Assembly (NCBI GenBank): GCA_947625375.1
Contig: CANQOC010000014.1
Coordinates: 1 to 63,178 of the forward strand
Reading direction: 5' to 3'
Length of the DNA: 63,178 nt
Origin: an uncultured Clostridia bacterium
Lineage (GTDB): Bacteria > Bacillota > Clostridia > Oscillospirales > Ruminococcaceae
Positions 14,811 through 24,895 of this stretch are shown one piece after another. Every line of letters begins with the position of its first letter. The stretch's first letter is position 1. The position numbers were made by a program, and so were the translations under genes. The notes under the pieces are model-generated. The model was given only the letters and a program-made list of their open reading frames with translations. It was not told the DNA's origin and did not search any database.

Positions 14811-16457
14811 TTATTTTTTCTTCCTGTTAAATACCGCCATGTCCATCAGCTTCTCCGACTTCGCGACTATCGCCGTGATTGCCATGTCGCCGGTCGCGTT
14901 GATTGCCGAGCGGAACATATCTATGACCGAGTCGACGCCGAACACCAGCGCGACACATTCTATCGGCAATCCGATTGACGCAAACATCACCGATGTGACG
15001 ATAATCGTCGCGCCGGGTATGCCCGGGGTGCTTATCGAGAGAACAAGGACCGTCACCGCAAAGGCGATTAGCTGCGCCGCCGTAAATTCAATCCCGAACG
15101 CCCGCGCAAAGAACATCGACATGATTACGCCGCAGACGCTCGTGCCGTCCATGTTGACCGTCGCGCCGAGCGGGATAGAAAACGTATAAATCTTCGGGGC
15201 GATTCCGAGCTCTTCGCCGCAGATTTTCATGTTCACAGGCATCGCGGCGTTGGAAGAACCCGTCGAAAACGCGGTTATCATTCCCGCCGAAATCCTCTTG
15301 AAGAAGAGAAGGGGATTGATTCCCCGCGACGAGAGGATAACCGAATATACGACAAGCATTATAAGGAGTCCGAGGATAACCGTCGCGGTCATTCCGAGCA
15401 TTGAAAGAAGCGAGTCGCCGCCCATCGCCATCGTCGACGAGGCAATCGCACAGAACGTCGCAATCGGGATAAACCGCACGACCATCGTCGTGATGCCGAG
15501 GAATAGGTCGTTGCAGGCGCCGAAGAAGTCGGCGAGAGCCTTTGAGTACGAGCCGATTGAGCCGACCGCGATTCCGCAGATAATCGCGATGAATATAATC
15601 TGCATCATGTCGCCGGTGATGAACGGCTCGACGATGTTCTCGGGAATGATGTTCACGACCGTGTCGATAAAGCTCGGAGTCTCTGCAATCTCGGAAACCT
15701 GTCCTCCCGACGAGGTCACAAGCTCGGCTATCCCCGCCGCGGAGGGCCTCACCGCGAACGATACCGCAAACCCGACCGCAATCGCAATCACCGTCGTGAA
15801 CATATAGTACCCCATGACCTTGCCTCCGGTGCGTCCGAGCTCGCGGAGGTTGTTGAACTGCGACACGCAGGACACCAGCGAGAAGAACACGACCGGCGCG
15901 ACGAGCATTTTCAACGCGTTCATGAAGAGGGTTTTAATAGGTGTGAGCGCAAATGTGTTGATTCCCGCCGAGATGTCCGACGGCATGAGCTTGAGGATAA
16001 ACCCGAACAGAATTCCGAGGACGAGTCCCGCGACGGTGAGGTATAAAAGCGCCTTTTCGCTCTTCGAGACCGTGAACACAACGGTGCTGCGTCCGCCCTT
16101 GTTCTGATACTTAATGCTGTCGCCGTATGCGCGGAGCAAAATCGCGCGGATTGTATCCTGCGCCGCCGAGTCGTATTCGTCTTTTAAAAGGTCGACGCCG
16201 AGGTCGATGTCGTTCTTGAAGTCGAACTCCTTTCCCTCCGCGGTTATTTTAACGTATATGCCGCTTATGTTCTTGTAAACATAAACGTCGAGGCCGTATC
16301 CGCCTCCGTTTTCCATGAGCATTACCATCGCTTCCTCAACGCTTATGAGGGTCGACGGAATGTTCTTGATTCCCTTGAACTTTTTAAGCTCGGTCTCGGT
16401 GAATTCAACAGCTTTCGAGATTCCCTGCGGGTCGAGCATAAAGGTGCCTTTTGTCAT
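14811..16457 (-). CDS. Dicarboxylate/amino acid:cation symporter with extra N-terminal domain
   Basis: A 548-residue protein whose residues from about 130 on form a DAACS (sodium:dicarboxylate symporter) transporter: about eight membrane helices, the reentrant serine-rich stretch STGSSNAAMPVN, and ATVNMDGTSVCGV. It should take up dicarboxylates or acidic amino acids with sodium or protons. About 125 residues precede the membrane part, with ISVEEAMVMLMEN and RAILLRAYGDSIKY segments faintly like a GHKL ATPase-type regulatory domain; that resemblance is tentative. The ATG at 16457 is chosen because AAGGAG lies six bases before it; the longer frame has no site. Confidence 0.88.
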   Translation of the reverse strand: MTKGTFMLDPQGISKAVEFTETELKKFKGIKNIPSTLISVEEAMVMLMENGGGYGLDVYVYKNISGIYVKITAEGKEFDFKNDIDLGVDLLKDEYDSAAQDTIRAILLRAYGDSIKYQNKGGRSTVVFTVSKSEKALLYLTVAGLVLGILFGFILKLMPSDISAGINTFALTPIKTLFMNALKMLVAPVVFFSLVSCVSQFNNLRELGRTGGKVMGYYMFTTVIAIAVGFAVSFAVRPSAAGIAELVTSSGGQVSEIAETPSFIDTVVNIIPENIVEPFITGDMMQIIFIAIICGIAVGSIGSYSKALADFFGACNDLFLGITTMVVRFIPIATFCAIASSTMAMGGDSLLSMLGMTATVILGLLIMLVVYSVILSSRGINPLLFFKRISAGMITAFSTGSSNAAMPVNMKICGEELGIAPKIYTFSIPLGATVNMDGTSVCGVIMSMFFARAFGIEFTAAQLIAFAVTVLVLSISTPGIPGATIIVTSVMFASIGLPIECVALVFGVDSVIDMFRSAINATGDMAITAIVAKSEKLMDMAVFNRKKK

Positions 16458-16713
16458 TTTATCTCCTTCCTGCCTTTGGGGCATAGTCAAAATTTTTACG
16501 AGATGATATTGTATCACAATGCCGCGGCAAAATCAATAGTTTCTGAAGAATGTCCTGCCCCCTTGCGTCATATTTTCTCCGCCATAAGGACCGATGCGCC
16601 AAAAGCTTCCTATTCGGACAAAATCTGCCTGTATACCGGTGTAGAATATATTGACGGATTGCCGCCTTGCCGAAGAAATCTTCGGCGGACATTTCAAGAA
16701 AGGACGATGAAAA

Positions 16714-18879
16714 TTGAAAAGAATCAAGAACCTTAAATCAATCGGAAAATACCTCATCTTCGCGGCGCTCGGCGCGCTTACCGCCGGAAGCAGGATTATG
16801 GGCATAAGAGCGCCCTTTGCGGCGGTGCTCGCGGCGCTCTCGGGGGTCGACTGCGGAATCGCGGCCGCCGTCGGGACTCTCTTCGGGGGACTCTTCGGCT
16901 TTTCTCCCGACATGATACCCGTTCTCGCGTCGGCGGGGACAGTTCTGCTCGCAAAAGTCAAAGGCTGTTCCCGCCGCGCCTGCATAAGCACCGCCGCCGT
17001 CACAGCCGGAGTCTATCTGATGTCGTCGTGCGCGCTCTGTGCGCTGTCCGGCGGGGGACTCGGCGAAATCGCCGGACTGTTCCTGATGTCTTCGGGACTC
17101 GGTGCTTCGGTGCTCGTCTCGTTGATCACATACCGCGACCTCCGCTCTGCACGCGGAATCGGCGGGACAAGGCTGCTTTTCTTCGCCGCCGCGTTTGTCT
17201 GCGCACTTATGCGCGCCGGGATATCCCCGGTCTCGCTCGGCGGGATTGCCGCGTCATATATCGCGCTGTTCTGCGCCGTCCGCCTGGGGCCCGAAGCGGC
17301 TGCATCGGCGGCATTTGCCTGTGCGCTCGGCGCGGGACTTTCCTCTCCGCGTGAATTTGCTGGATTTATCCTCCTCGGACTCCCAGCCGTCCTCTGCGGA
17401 AGGCTTTTCTTCGGCAGTCCGATGAAGGCCTCGGCGTGCTTTGTGCTGACGCTCCTTCCGGCATATGTCCTCTTCGGGACGGGGGACAGGCTTTCTTTGT
17501 TCCTCGACGCCGCAATCGCCGCCGCGCTCTTTGTCCCGACACAGCGCTATGCCGCTTCAGTCTATTCGAGATACCGCGACGACGTCTTTCAAACCGTCCG
17601 TTCCCGTCCCGAGGCCGCGATGGAGGCCGCAATCGTCGGACTTAAAAGCCGGCTCGAGGCGCTCCCGCCGTCTTTTCGCGACACAAGACCGCTCAGCGAC
17701 GTCGTCTGGACAAAGGTCTGCATCAACTGCGTCAGCCGCGAGACCTGTGCCGACGGACCGAAGCAGGGACTGCCCCGCCTCGACGCGATAACCGCCGAAC
17801 CGAGCCTCGGGGACGTCTGCCGCGCACTTCCCGACTGCTCCAGAATCACCGAGATAAAGAACACCGGCGCCGAGGCGTTCCGCCGCCGCGAATATCTCGG
17901 AGAAAGGGCGAAATCCCGCGAGGAGTCATTGAGGCTTTGCGCCGGACTCCTTGACGCATTCGGCGAGGCCGTCGGCGATGTCGCCCGGCTTTGCCGCGAC
18001 AGCTCCGCCGAGGACAGGCTATTAACTTCACAGCTGATAGCGTCACTCAGAAAGCGGGGAATCAGACCCGAGAGCGTCTCGGTCTTCGCCGGAGGGCGGG
18101 CGTCGGTCTCCCTAAAAAGCGGCGCGAGGATAAGCGCCCAAAAGATGACCGAAGCCGTCGCCGAGGTCACCGGACTCGGCTATGCGCCGCCCGAAAGCTT
18201 TGAACACCCCGGCGGGACGGTCTATAAATTCGAGCCGGACGCCGAATACACCGTCGAGACGGGACTCTGTCAGGTGCCGGCGGGCGAAAAAATTTCCGGC
18301 GACATCACCGACAGCTTCGACTGCGGCGGCTACAGCTATGTCCTTCTGTCCGACGGAATGGGCGTCGGCGAACAGGCGAGGGCGGCGGCTTACGAGCTTT
18401 CGTCGCGAATCCGCGAGATGATTTGCGCGGGATTTTCCGTTCGGACCGCCGCCGGGATATGCTCTTCGGTGCTGCGGTGCGTCCTTCCCGAAGAGAGCTT
18501 CGCGACCCTCGACCTTCTAAGGGTCAATCGAAAGACCGGCGCCGCCGAGCTTTATAAGGCGGGAGGGTGCAAGAGCTTTATTTTTACCGACGGCAGCCCC
18601 TCGACCGTCGCCGCCGGGGGATATCCAATCGGAATCCTCGACTCCTGCGACCTCAGGGTACAGCGCTTCTATGTCCGCGAGAGCGCTTCGGTGGTGATGG
18701 TCACCGACGGCGCGCTCGGAATCACCCCGAACGAGTGCATGAGCGCACTTAACTGCGGAATCGACCTCCCTCCGGCGCAGCTCGCCGCACTGCTTATGGC
18801 GCGGCTTGAACCCCAAAAATCAGCCAAAAGGGACGACGCATCGGTCGCGGTTGTGAGAATTGGGAGAAAATCCGCCTGA
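16714..18879 (+). CDS. spoIIE: Stage II sporulation protein E-like serine phosphatase
   Basis: A 721-residue protein. The first ~300 residues hold about ten membrane helices, the middle ~200 are a linker domain, and the last ~220 are a PP2C-type phosphatase (YSYVLLSDGMGVGEQA with metal-binding Asp, later VVMVTDGALGIT). This matches SpoIIE, which dephosphorylates SpoIIAA to activate sigma-F in the forespore and sits at the asymmetric septum. The start is a TTG at 16714 with AAAGGA upstream; an ATG seven bases earlier is in another frame and makes only nine residues. It suggests an endospore-forming lineage, though other spore genes lie outside. Confidence 0.9.
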   Translation: MKRIKNLKSIGKYLIFAALGALTAGSRIMGIRAPFAAVLAALSGVDCGIAAAVGTLFGGLFGFSPDMIPVLASAGTVLLAKVKGCSRRACISTAAVTAGVYLMSSCALCALSGGGLGEIAGLFLMSSGLGASVLVSLITYRDLRSARGIGGTRLLFFAAAFVCALMRAGISPVSLGGIAASYIALFCAVRLGPEAAASAAFACALGAGLSSPREFAGFILLGLPAVLCGRLFFGSPMKASACFVLTLLPAYVLFGTGDRLSLFLDAAIAAALFVPTQRYAASVYSRYRDDVFQTVRSRPEAAMEAAIVGLKSRLEALPPSFRDTRPLSDVVWTKVCINCVSRETCADGPKQGLPRLDAITAEPSLGDVCRALPDCSRITEIKNTGAEAFRRREYLGERAKSREESLRLCAGLLDAFGEAVGDVARLCRDSSAEDRLLTSQLIASLRKRGIRPESVSVFAGGRASVSLKSGARISAQKMTEAVAEVTGLGYAPPESFEHPGGTVYKFEPDAEYTVETGLCQVPAGEKISGDITDSFDCGGYSYVLLSDGMGVGEQARAAAYELSSRIREMICAGFSVRTAAGICSSVLRCVLPEESFATLDLLRVNRKTGAAELYKAGGCKSFIFTDGSPSTVAAGGYPIGILDSCDLRVQRFYVRESASVVMVTDGALGITPNECMSALNCGIDLPPAQLAALLMARLEPQKSAKRDDASVAVVRIGRKSA

Positions 18880-18948
18880 GTTATTGTGATACTGCACAAT
18901 CGTCAACACTTGAAAATGTGGATTTTCTAAGAATTTGACAAAAAACTG

Positions 18949-18977
18949 TTGCAATATTTATTGATATTTGGTATAAT
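18949..18977 (+). promoter_or_regulatory. Promoter of the glycogen operon
   Basis: TTGCAA (18949-18954), 17 bases, TATAAT (18972-18977), 48 bases upstream of the glgB start. Confidence 0.75.
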
Positions 18978-19024
18978 GTCACTGTGCAAAATAATACCGA
19001 AAATATCACGGAGGAGGCAACAAA

Positions 19025-20932
19025 ATGTCCTTTGAACTGACCCCCGACATCATCGACGGCATAGACTGCTTTCTTGGCGGCTGTAACTACGACAGCGGCG
19101 AGGTTTTGGGAGCGCATCTCGGCAAAGACGGGCGGTGCACCTTCAGGGTCTGGGCGCCCAATGCCCGCGCCGTTTCGGTTGTCGGCGATTTCAACAACTG
19201 GAACGAAACCGCCAACCCCTGCGAAAGAATTCACGGCGGAATTTGGCAGTGCGTCGCCGACGGCCTCAGCGAATACTCAACATATAAATACTGCGTGCAC
19301 GGCGCCGACAACACCCACCGCATGAAGGCCGACCCGTACGGAATCCATATGGAGACAAAGCCGGCCACCGGCACCAAGCTTTTCGACCTGAAAAAATATG
19401 TCTGGAAGGACGGCTCATACATGAAAAAGCGGGACGAGACCCCGCCTTATGACCGCCCGATGAACATATACGAGGTGAACCTCGGCTCGTGGAAGCAATA
19501 TCCCGACGGCAATTTCTTCAGCTATAAAAAATTCGCCGAAGAGATGATTCCTTATATAAAAGAGATGGGATATACTCACGTCGAGTTTATGCCCCTGACC
19601 GAATATCCGTTCGACGGCTCGTGGGGGTATCAGGTTATCGGGTACTTCGCCCCAACCTCCCGCTTCGGCTCTCCCGAGGACTTCATGGAGATGGTCGACC
19701 TCTTCCATCAAAACGACATTCCGGTTATCCTCGACTGGGTCCCGGCGCACTTCCCGAAGGACGGCGCCGGCCTCTATGAATTCGACGGCTCGCCCTGCTA
19801 TGAATACGCCGACCCGTTGAAGATGGAGCACCAGGGCTGGGGCACAAGGGTCTTCGACTTCGGACGCCCCGAGGTTCGCTCATTCCTCATTTCGAGCGCT
19901 GTCCACTGGCTTAAAAACTTCCATGTCGACGGCTTGAGAGTCGACGCCGTCGCTTCAATGCTCTATCTCGACTATGACCGCAAGGAATGGCGCCCGAACA
20001 AATACGGCGGGAAGGAAAACCTTGAAGCCGTCGAGTTTTTGCAGGAGCTGAATACGGCGGTCTTCTCCCGCTTCCCGAACGCAATAATGATTGCCGAAGA
20101 GTCGACCGCATGGCCGAACGTCACCAAGCCGAAAGAGGTCGGCGGCCTCGGGTTCAACTTCAAGTGGAATATGGGTTGGATGAACGACATGATGCACTAT
20201 ATGTCCCTCGACCCTTATTTCAGGAGCTATAATCACAATGAGCTGACGTTTTCGTTCATGTACGCCTTCTCCGAAAACTTTATCCTCCCGATTTCGCACG
20301 ACGAGGTCGTACACGGAAAGGGTTCGCTCGTCAATAAGATGTCCGGGCGGGACGTCGAGGAAAAAATGCGCACAGATAAGGCGTTTCTGGGATATATGAT
20401 GGCTCACCCCGGGAAGAAAATGCTCTTCATGGGCAGCGAATTCGCACAGTTCAGGGAGTGGAACTATGAATCCGGACTCGAGTGGTTCATGATAGAGGAC
20501 TTCCCGATGCACCGCGATTTTAAGGAGTGCATTAAAAATCTCAATCACTTCTATCTCGCGAATCCTCCGCTTTGGAACGACGACTACAGCTGGGACGGCT
20601 TCAAGTGGATTTCCGCCGACGACTACACCCAGAGCATCATCGTCTTCCGAAGAATCGACCGCAAGGGGAACGAGATTATCGCCGTCTGCAACTTCGCCCC
20701 CGTCGACCGCAGCGGCTACCGCTTCGGAGTGCCGTACAGGGGGACGTATACCGAAGTCTTCAACACAAGCTCGCACGACGGCTCGCCATATGCCAACGCC
20801 CCGGTCAAGGCGGAAAAGATTGAGTCTCACGGCTTCCCGCAGTCGGTTTCGATAAATATCCCCGGACTTTCGACGATGTATTTCAGCGTCAAAAAATCCG
20901 CCGGACGCCCTCCGAGGGCAAAAAAGACCTGA
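19025..20932 (+). CDS. glgB: 1,4-alpha-glucan branching enzyme
   Basis: A 635-residue GH13 enzyme that makes alpha-1,6 branches in glycogen. A CBM48 domain is at about 25-110 (FRVWAPNARAVSVVGDFNNW). The catalytic barrel carries the nucleophile Asp307 in GLRVDAVASM, acid/base Glu358 in MIAEES and Asp426 in ISHDEVVHGKGSL. Length fits the short GlgB type without an extra N-terminal module. GGAGGAGG precedes the ATG. It is first in glgB-glgC-glgD-glgA, so branching and synthesis are co-regulated in the cytoplasm. Confidence 0.97.
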   Translation: MSFELTPDIIDGIDCFLGGCNYDSGEVLGAHLGKDGRCTFRVWAPNARAVSVVGDFNNWNETANPCERIHGGIWQCVADGLSEYSTYKYCVHGADNTHRMKADPYGIHMETKPATGTKLFDLKKYVWKDGSYMKKRDETPPYDRPMNIYEVNLGSWKQYPDGNFFSYKKFAEEMIPYIKEMGYTHVEFMPLTEYPFDGSWGYQVIGYFAPTSRFGSPEDFMEMVDLFHQNDIPVILDWVPAHFPKDGAGLYEFDGSPCYEYADPLKMEHQGWGTRVFDFGRPEVRSFLISSAVHWLKNFHVDGLRVDAVASMLYLDYDRKEWRPNKYGGKENLEAVEFLQELNTAVFSRFPNAIMIAEESTAWPNVTKPKEVGGLGFNFKWNMGWMNDMMHYMSLDPYFRSYNHNELTFSFMYAFSENFILPISHDEVVHGKGSLVNKMSGRDVEEKMRTDKAFLGYMMAHPGKKMLFMGSEFAQFREWNYESGLEWFMIEDFPMHRDFKECIKNLNHFYLANPPLWNDDYSWDGFKWISADDYTQSIIVFRRIDRKGNEIIAVCNFAPVDRSGYRFGVPYRGTYTEVFNTSSHDGSPYANAPVKAEKIESHGFPQSVSINIPGLSTMYFSVKKSAGRPPRAKKT

Positions 20933-20967
20933 TTTTTGTAATTTAACTTCAGAAAGGAAGAATTTAT

Positions 20968-22170
20968 ATGTACAACAAAAAAGAATGTGTCGCCATGCTC
21001 CTCGCCGGAGGACAGGGTTCAAGACTCTACGCGCTCACCAAGAAGGTCGCCAAACCCGCCGTGCCCTATGGCGGAAAATACCGCATAATCGACTTTCCGC
21101 TCTCTAACTGCGTGAATTCCGGCATCGACACCGTCGGCGTTCTGACACAGTATCAGCCGCTCGTCCTCAACGACTACATCGGCAACGGGCAGGCTTGGAA
21201 CCTCGACCGTATTCACGGCGGCGTCCATATCCTCCCTCCGTATCAGACCGCGGCGGGCGCACAGTGGTACGAAGGCACCGCAAACGCGATTTACCAGAAC
21301 CTCAGCTTTATCGAGCGCTACGACCCCGAATATGTCGTAATCCTCTCGGGAGACCACATCTATAAGATGGACTACTCCGAAATGCTCAGATATCACAAGG
21401 AAAAGAACGCCGAGTGCACCATCGCCGTCATCGACGTTCCGATTCACGAGGCTTCGAGATTCGGCATCATGTTCGCGCACGACGACGGCTCGGTATATGA
21501 CTTCGTCGAAAAGCCGAAGGAGCCGAAGTCGACGCTCGCGTCGATGGGTATATACATCTTCTCGACCGCCACCCTGAAAAAATATCTCACCGAAAACGAG
21601 ATGGACACGACCGCCACCAAGGACTTCGGAAAGAACATCATTCCCGCGCTGCTTCAGAACGGCGAAAGGGTGTTTGCGTACCGCTTCGAGGGGTATTGGA
21701 AGGACGTCGGAACAATCGACAGCCTCTGGGACGCCAACATGGAGCTTTTGGCCGCAAATGTCGACCTCGACCTCTATGACTCGAGCTGGAGAATCTATTC
21801 CAACAACGACTCCGCCGCGCCGCATATCATCGGCAAGGACGCAAGGATTCAGAGCTCGATGGTCACCAACGGCTGCTATATCGACGGCGACGTCGAATTT
21901 TCGGTAATCTCCGGCGGGGTCACAATCGAAGAGGGCGCAAAGGTTCAGTATTCCGTCCTGTTCCCCGGCGCGGTCATAAAGAAGGGCGCCGTCGTTGAAT
22001 ACGCTATCGTCGGCGAAGACAGCGTTATCCGCGAAAACGCCCATGTCGGCGCCGCTCCCGAGACAATCGAGGAAAAGGACGCCTGGGGAGTCGCCGTCGT
22101 CGGACAGAACATCGAGGTCGGCGAGGGCAAGGCCGTCGCTCCCAAACAGATTATTTCCGAGAGCATATAA
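20968..22170 (+). CDS. glgC: Glucose-1-phosphate adenylyltransferase, catalytic subunit
   Basis: A 400-residue ADP-glucose pyrophosphorylase making ADP-glucose from glucose-1-phosphate and ATP. The N-terminus has the nucleotide-binding [20 protein letters not shown] motif and the [10 protein letters not shown] signature; [17 protein letters not shown] and [15 protein letters not shown] follow; the C-terminal third is a left-handed beta-helix. All catalytic motifs are intact. It is 35 bases after glgB and 18 before glgD, with which it should form the hetero-oligomer known in Bacillota. Confidence 0.97.
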   Translation: MYNKKECVAMLLAGGQGSRLYALTKKVAKPAVPYGGKYRIIDFPLSNCVNSGIDTVGVLTQYQPLVLNDYIGNGQAWNLDRIHGGVHILPPYQTAAGAQWYEGTANAIYQNLSFIERYDPEYVVILSGDHIYKMDYSEMLRYHKEKNAECTIAVIDVPIHEASRFGIMFAHDDGSVYDFVEKPKEPKSTLASMGIYIFSTATLKKYLTENEMDTTATKDFGKNIIPALLQNGERVFAYRFEGYWKDVGTIDSLWDANMELLAANVDLDLYDSSWRIYSNNDSAAPHIIGKDARIQSSMVTNGCYIDGDVEFSVISGGVTIEEGAKVQYSVLFPGAVIKKGAVVEYAIVGEDSVIRENAHVGAAPETIEEKDAWGVAVVGQNIEVGEGKAVAPKQIISESI

Positions 22171-22188
22171 AGAAACGGAGGAATACAT

Positions 22189-23319
22189 ATGAGCTATAAT
22201 ATGACTAATGTTTTGGGTATTCTCTTTGCGAATACCCACGAGGGTTCGGTTCCCGAGCTTGCATCTAAAAGAACGATGGCGTCGATTCCGTTCGGCGGAA
22301 GATTCAGAATGGTTGATTTCCCGCTTTCGGGAATGTCTAACTCCGGAATGTCGAAAATCGGCATCATCACAAGGGCAAATTATCAGTCGCTCCTTGACCA
22401 CATCGGCTCGGCCCGCCCTTGGGACCTCTCGCGGACCGACGGCGGACTTACCCTCCTCGCTCCCTTCGGACGCAACACCGACACCGGTCTCTTCCGCGGA
22501 AAGCTCGAAGCGCTCTACAGCTGCATAAGCTTTATCCGTCACACCGACTGTGAATACACCGTGCTCACCGACTGCGACCTCGTCATCAATCCCGACTTCC
22601 ACCACCTCGTCGACGCACACATCGAGAGCGGCGCCGACATCACCGCCGTGTGTCACACCGACGAGTACACCGAAGAGGAGACGAAGGACGCCTCGTGCTT
22701 CAAGCTCGGCGAAAACGGACGCGTCGAGGCGGTCGCGATAAACCGCGCGATGGCGGGCAGGAGGACGATGGACCTCAACATCTATGTGATGAAGACCTCG
22801 CTCCTCATAAGCCTTGTCGAAGACCTTGTTTCCCTCGGGAAATACAGCTTCTCGCGCGATGTCCTCCAGGAAAAGGCCGGCGAGCTCGATATCCGCGCAT
22901 ATGAATTCGACGGATTCTACCGCAGAATATGCGACCTCGACAGCTATTACAAGGCGAATATGGCGCTTTTGGACCACGAAAACCTCGCCAAGCTCGTTAA
23001 GAGCGAGCGCCCCGTATACACCAAGGACAGGGCCGACGCTCCGGCAAGATACGGCTTTAACTGCTCCGTAAAGAACTCGCTCATTGCCAACGGCTGCATC
23101 ATCGAGGGAGTCGTCGAAAACTCGATTCTCTTCCGCGGCGTAAAGGTCGGAAAGGGGACAATCGTCAAGAACGCGATTCTGATGCAGGACACAGTGGTCG
23201 GAAAGGACTGCTGCCTGTTAAACGTCATCACCGACAAGAACGTCACCGTAAACGACGGACAGACCGTAACATCTGCCGAAAGCTGCCCGCTGTATATCTC
23301 TAAGGGCAGAACACTCTGA
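22189..23319 (+). CDS. glgD: Glucose-1-phosphate adenylyltransferase, regulatory subunit
   Basis: A 376-residue paralogue of GlgC. The region equivalent to the GGxGxRL nucleotide motif reads LGILFANTHEGSVPEL, so the ATP-binding loop is lost, while FGGRFRMVDFPLSGMSNSG and the beta-helix remain. In Bacillota GlgD is a low-activity partner that raises GlgC activity. It lies between glgC and glgA with short gaps. No frameshift is seen; the degenerate loop is normal for this family. Confidence 0.95.
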   Translation: MSYNMTNVLGILFANTHEGSVPELASKRTMASIPFGGRFRMVDFPLSGMSNSGMSKIGIITRANYQSLLDHIGSARPWDLSRTDGGLTLLAPFGRNTDTGLFRGKLEALYSCISFIRHTDCEYTVLTDCDLVINPDFHHLVDAHIESGADITAVCHTDEYTEEETKDASCFKLGENGRVEAVAINRAMAGRRTMDLNIYVMKTSLLISLVEDLVSLGKYSFSRDVLQEKAGELDIRAYEFDGFYRRICDLDSYYKANMALLDHENLAKLVKSERPVYTKDRADAPARYGFNCSVKNSLIANGCIIEGVVENSILFRGVKVGKGTIVKNAILMQDTVVGKDCCLLNVITDKNVTVNDGQTVTSAESCPLYISKGRTL

Positions 23320-23339
23320 CGAAGAAAAGGGGTAATAAT

Positions 23340-24764
23340 ATGAAAATTCTGTATGCATCAAGCGAGGCCTTGCCGTATGTCGCGTCCGGAGGACTTGCCG
23401 ACGTCGCCGGCTCGCTCCCGAGAGCGCTCGTTGAGTCCGGCGCGGACTGCCGCGTCGTAATGCCGCTCTACGGTTCGATTTCCGCCGAGCTCAAGGAAGG
23501 CCTTGAATATAAGACCAACTTCTTTGTCCCGGTTTCATGGCGGAATCAGTATTGCGGAGTCTTCGTCGGGGTACAGAACGGCGTCACCTATTATCTCCTT
23601 GATAACGAATACTACTTCAAGAGGCAGGGGATATACGGTCACTTTGACGATGCCGAGCGCTTTGCGTTCTTCTCCCGCGCGGTCCTCGAGCTTTTAAGAC
23701 ATATCGACTTCATGCCCGACATCATCAACTGCAACGACTGGCAGACCGCGCTCATTCCCGTCTATTACGATATCTTCTACCGCTGGTACGAGGGGATGGG
23801 AAACATCAAGACCGTCTTCACCATTCACAACATTCAGTATCAGGGAAGATACGGGATGCAGATTTGCGGCGACCTTCTCGGAATCCCGAACGACAAGTGG
23901 GGAATCCTTGAATACCAGAAGGACTGCAACTTCATGAAGGCCGCAATCGAGGTCTCGGACAAGGTCACGACCGTCTCCCCGACATATGCGCACGAAATCC
24001 TCGACCCTTGGTTCTCACACGGCCTCGACCCGATACTTGCCCCGCGCCAGTATAAGCTCACTGGCTTCCTAAACGGCATCGACCAGGACGTCTATAACCC
24101 CGAGACCGACCCCGCCCTCCCGGCGCACTATAACGCCGAGGACAAGTCGGGAAAGGCCGTCTGCAAGAAGGAGCTTCTCGCCGAGGTCGGTCTGCCGCAG
24201 GGGAAAGAGCCGGTCATCGGCATCGTCACCCGCCTTGTCGGACATAAGGGCGTCGACCTCATAAAATACGTCTTCGAGGACATGATAAACCTCGGCTATA
24301 AATTCGTGATTCTCGGCTCGGGAGAAAAGCAGTATGAAGACTTCTTCCGCGAGATGGCATACCGTCACCCCGACAGGGTCGCGGTCACAATCGGATTTAT
24401 CCCCGCGCTTGCCCACCGCATCTATGCCGGCGCGGATATGTTCCTCATGCCGTCACAGTCCGAGCCCTGCGGCCTCGCACAGATGGTGTCATTGAGATAC
24501 GGCACTATCCCGATTGTCCGCGAGACCGGCGGACTTAAGGACTCTATCACCGACTGCGGAGGTCCGGGCGGAAACGGCTTCACCTTTAAGACCTATAACG
24601 CGCACGATATGCTCGACGCAACCGTCCGCGCCCGCGCCTATTACGACCAGCGCATGAAGTGGGGCAAGCTCACGACCTACGCTCTTCATCAGGACTTCAG
24701 CTGGAAGCGCTCCGCCGAGCTCTATAAAGGACTTTACCGCGAGCTCACCGGTGAACAGGAATAA
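23340..24764 (+). CDS. glgA: Glycogen synthase (ADP-glucose type)
   Basis: A 474-residue GT5 glycosyltransferase extending alpha-1,4 glucan from ADP-glucose. The opening MKILYASSEALP then VASGGLADVAGSLPRAL is the GT5 donor-site loop, although the Lys of the classic KTGGL motif is Ala15 here. The C-terminal domain has VTRLVGHKGVDLI and PSQSEPCGLAQMVSLRYGT with the donor-binding Glu. It is the last gene of the operon; a strong terminator starts 16 bases after its stop. Confidence 0.96.
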   Translation: MKILYASSEALPYVASGGLADVAGSLPRALVESGADCRVVMPLYGSISAELKEGLEYKTNFFVPVSWRNQYCGVFVGVQNGVTYYLLDNEYYFKRQGIYGHFDDAERFAFFSRAVLELLRHIDFMPDIINCNDWQTALIPVYYDIFYRWYEGMGNIKTVFTIHNIQYQGRYGMQICGDLLGIPNDKWGILEYQKDCNFMKAAIEVSDKVTTVSPTYAHEILDPWFSHGLDPILAPRQYKLTGFLNGIDQDVYNPETDPALPAHYNAEDKSGKAVCKKELLAEVGLPQGKEPVIGIVTRLVGHKGVDLIKYVFEDMINLGYKFVILGSGEKQYEDFFREMAYRHPDRVAVTIGFIPALAHRIYAGADMFLMPSQSEPCGLAQMVSLRYGTIPIVRETGGLKDSITDCGGPGGNGFTFKTYNAHDMLDATVRARAYYDQRMKWGKLTTYALHQDFSWKRSAELYKGLYRELTGEQE

Positions 24765-24779
24765 ACCGTTGCTGTCCAA

Positions 24780-24819
24780 AAGCCATATCCGAGATTTCGG
24801 GTATGGCTTGAATTTTTTC
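24780..24819 (+). terminator. Terminator of the glycogen operon
   Basis: A 13-pair stem (AAGCCATATCCGA at 24780-24792 with 24797-24809, one wobble pair) with a four-base loop is followed by a TTTTTT tract. Confidence 0.9.
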
Positions 24820-24895
24820 AACACTCCTCCCAACCTTTTCCGCGCCCGCGCTGTCTTATTATCGAAAGCTTTCAAAAAAAGAAAGGAAGAATCAA

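Noticed and set aside
16707..16736. A nine-residue leader peptide frame overlapping the spoIIE start
   Set aside because: It overlaps the TTG start in another frame and no attenuation structure is visible; could be chance.
19955..22977. Long antisense frames (355 and 652 residues) opposite glgB, glgC and glgD
   Set aside because: They lie wholly opposite well-identified genes; long antisense frames arise here from strong codon bias and their products match no family.
22189..23319. glgD as a decayed glgC copy
   Set aside because: Loss of the ATP loop is the normal state of the GlgD regulatory subunit, and the gene is intact in an operon.
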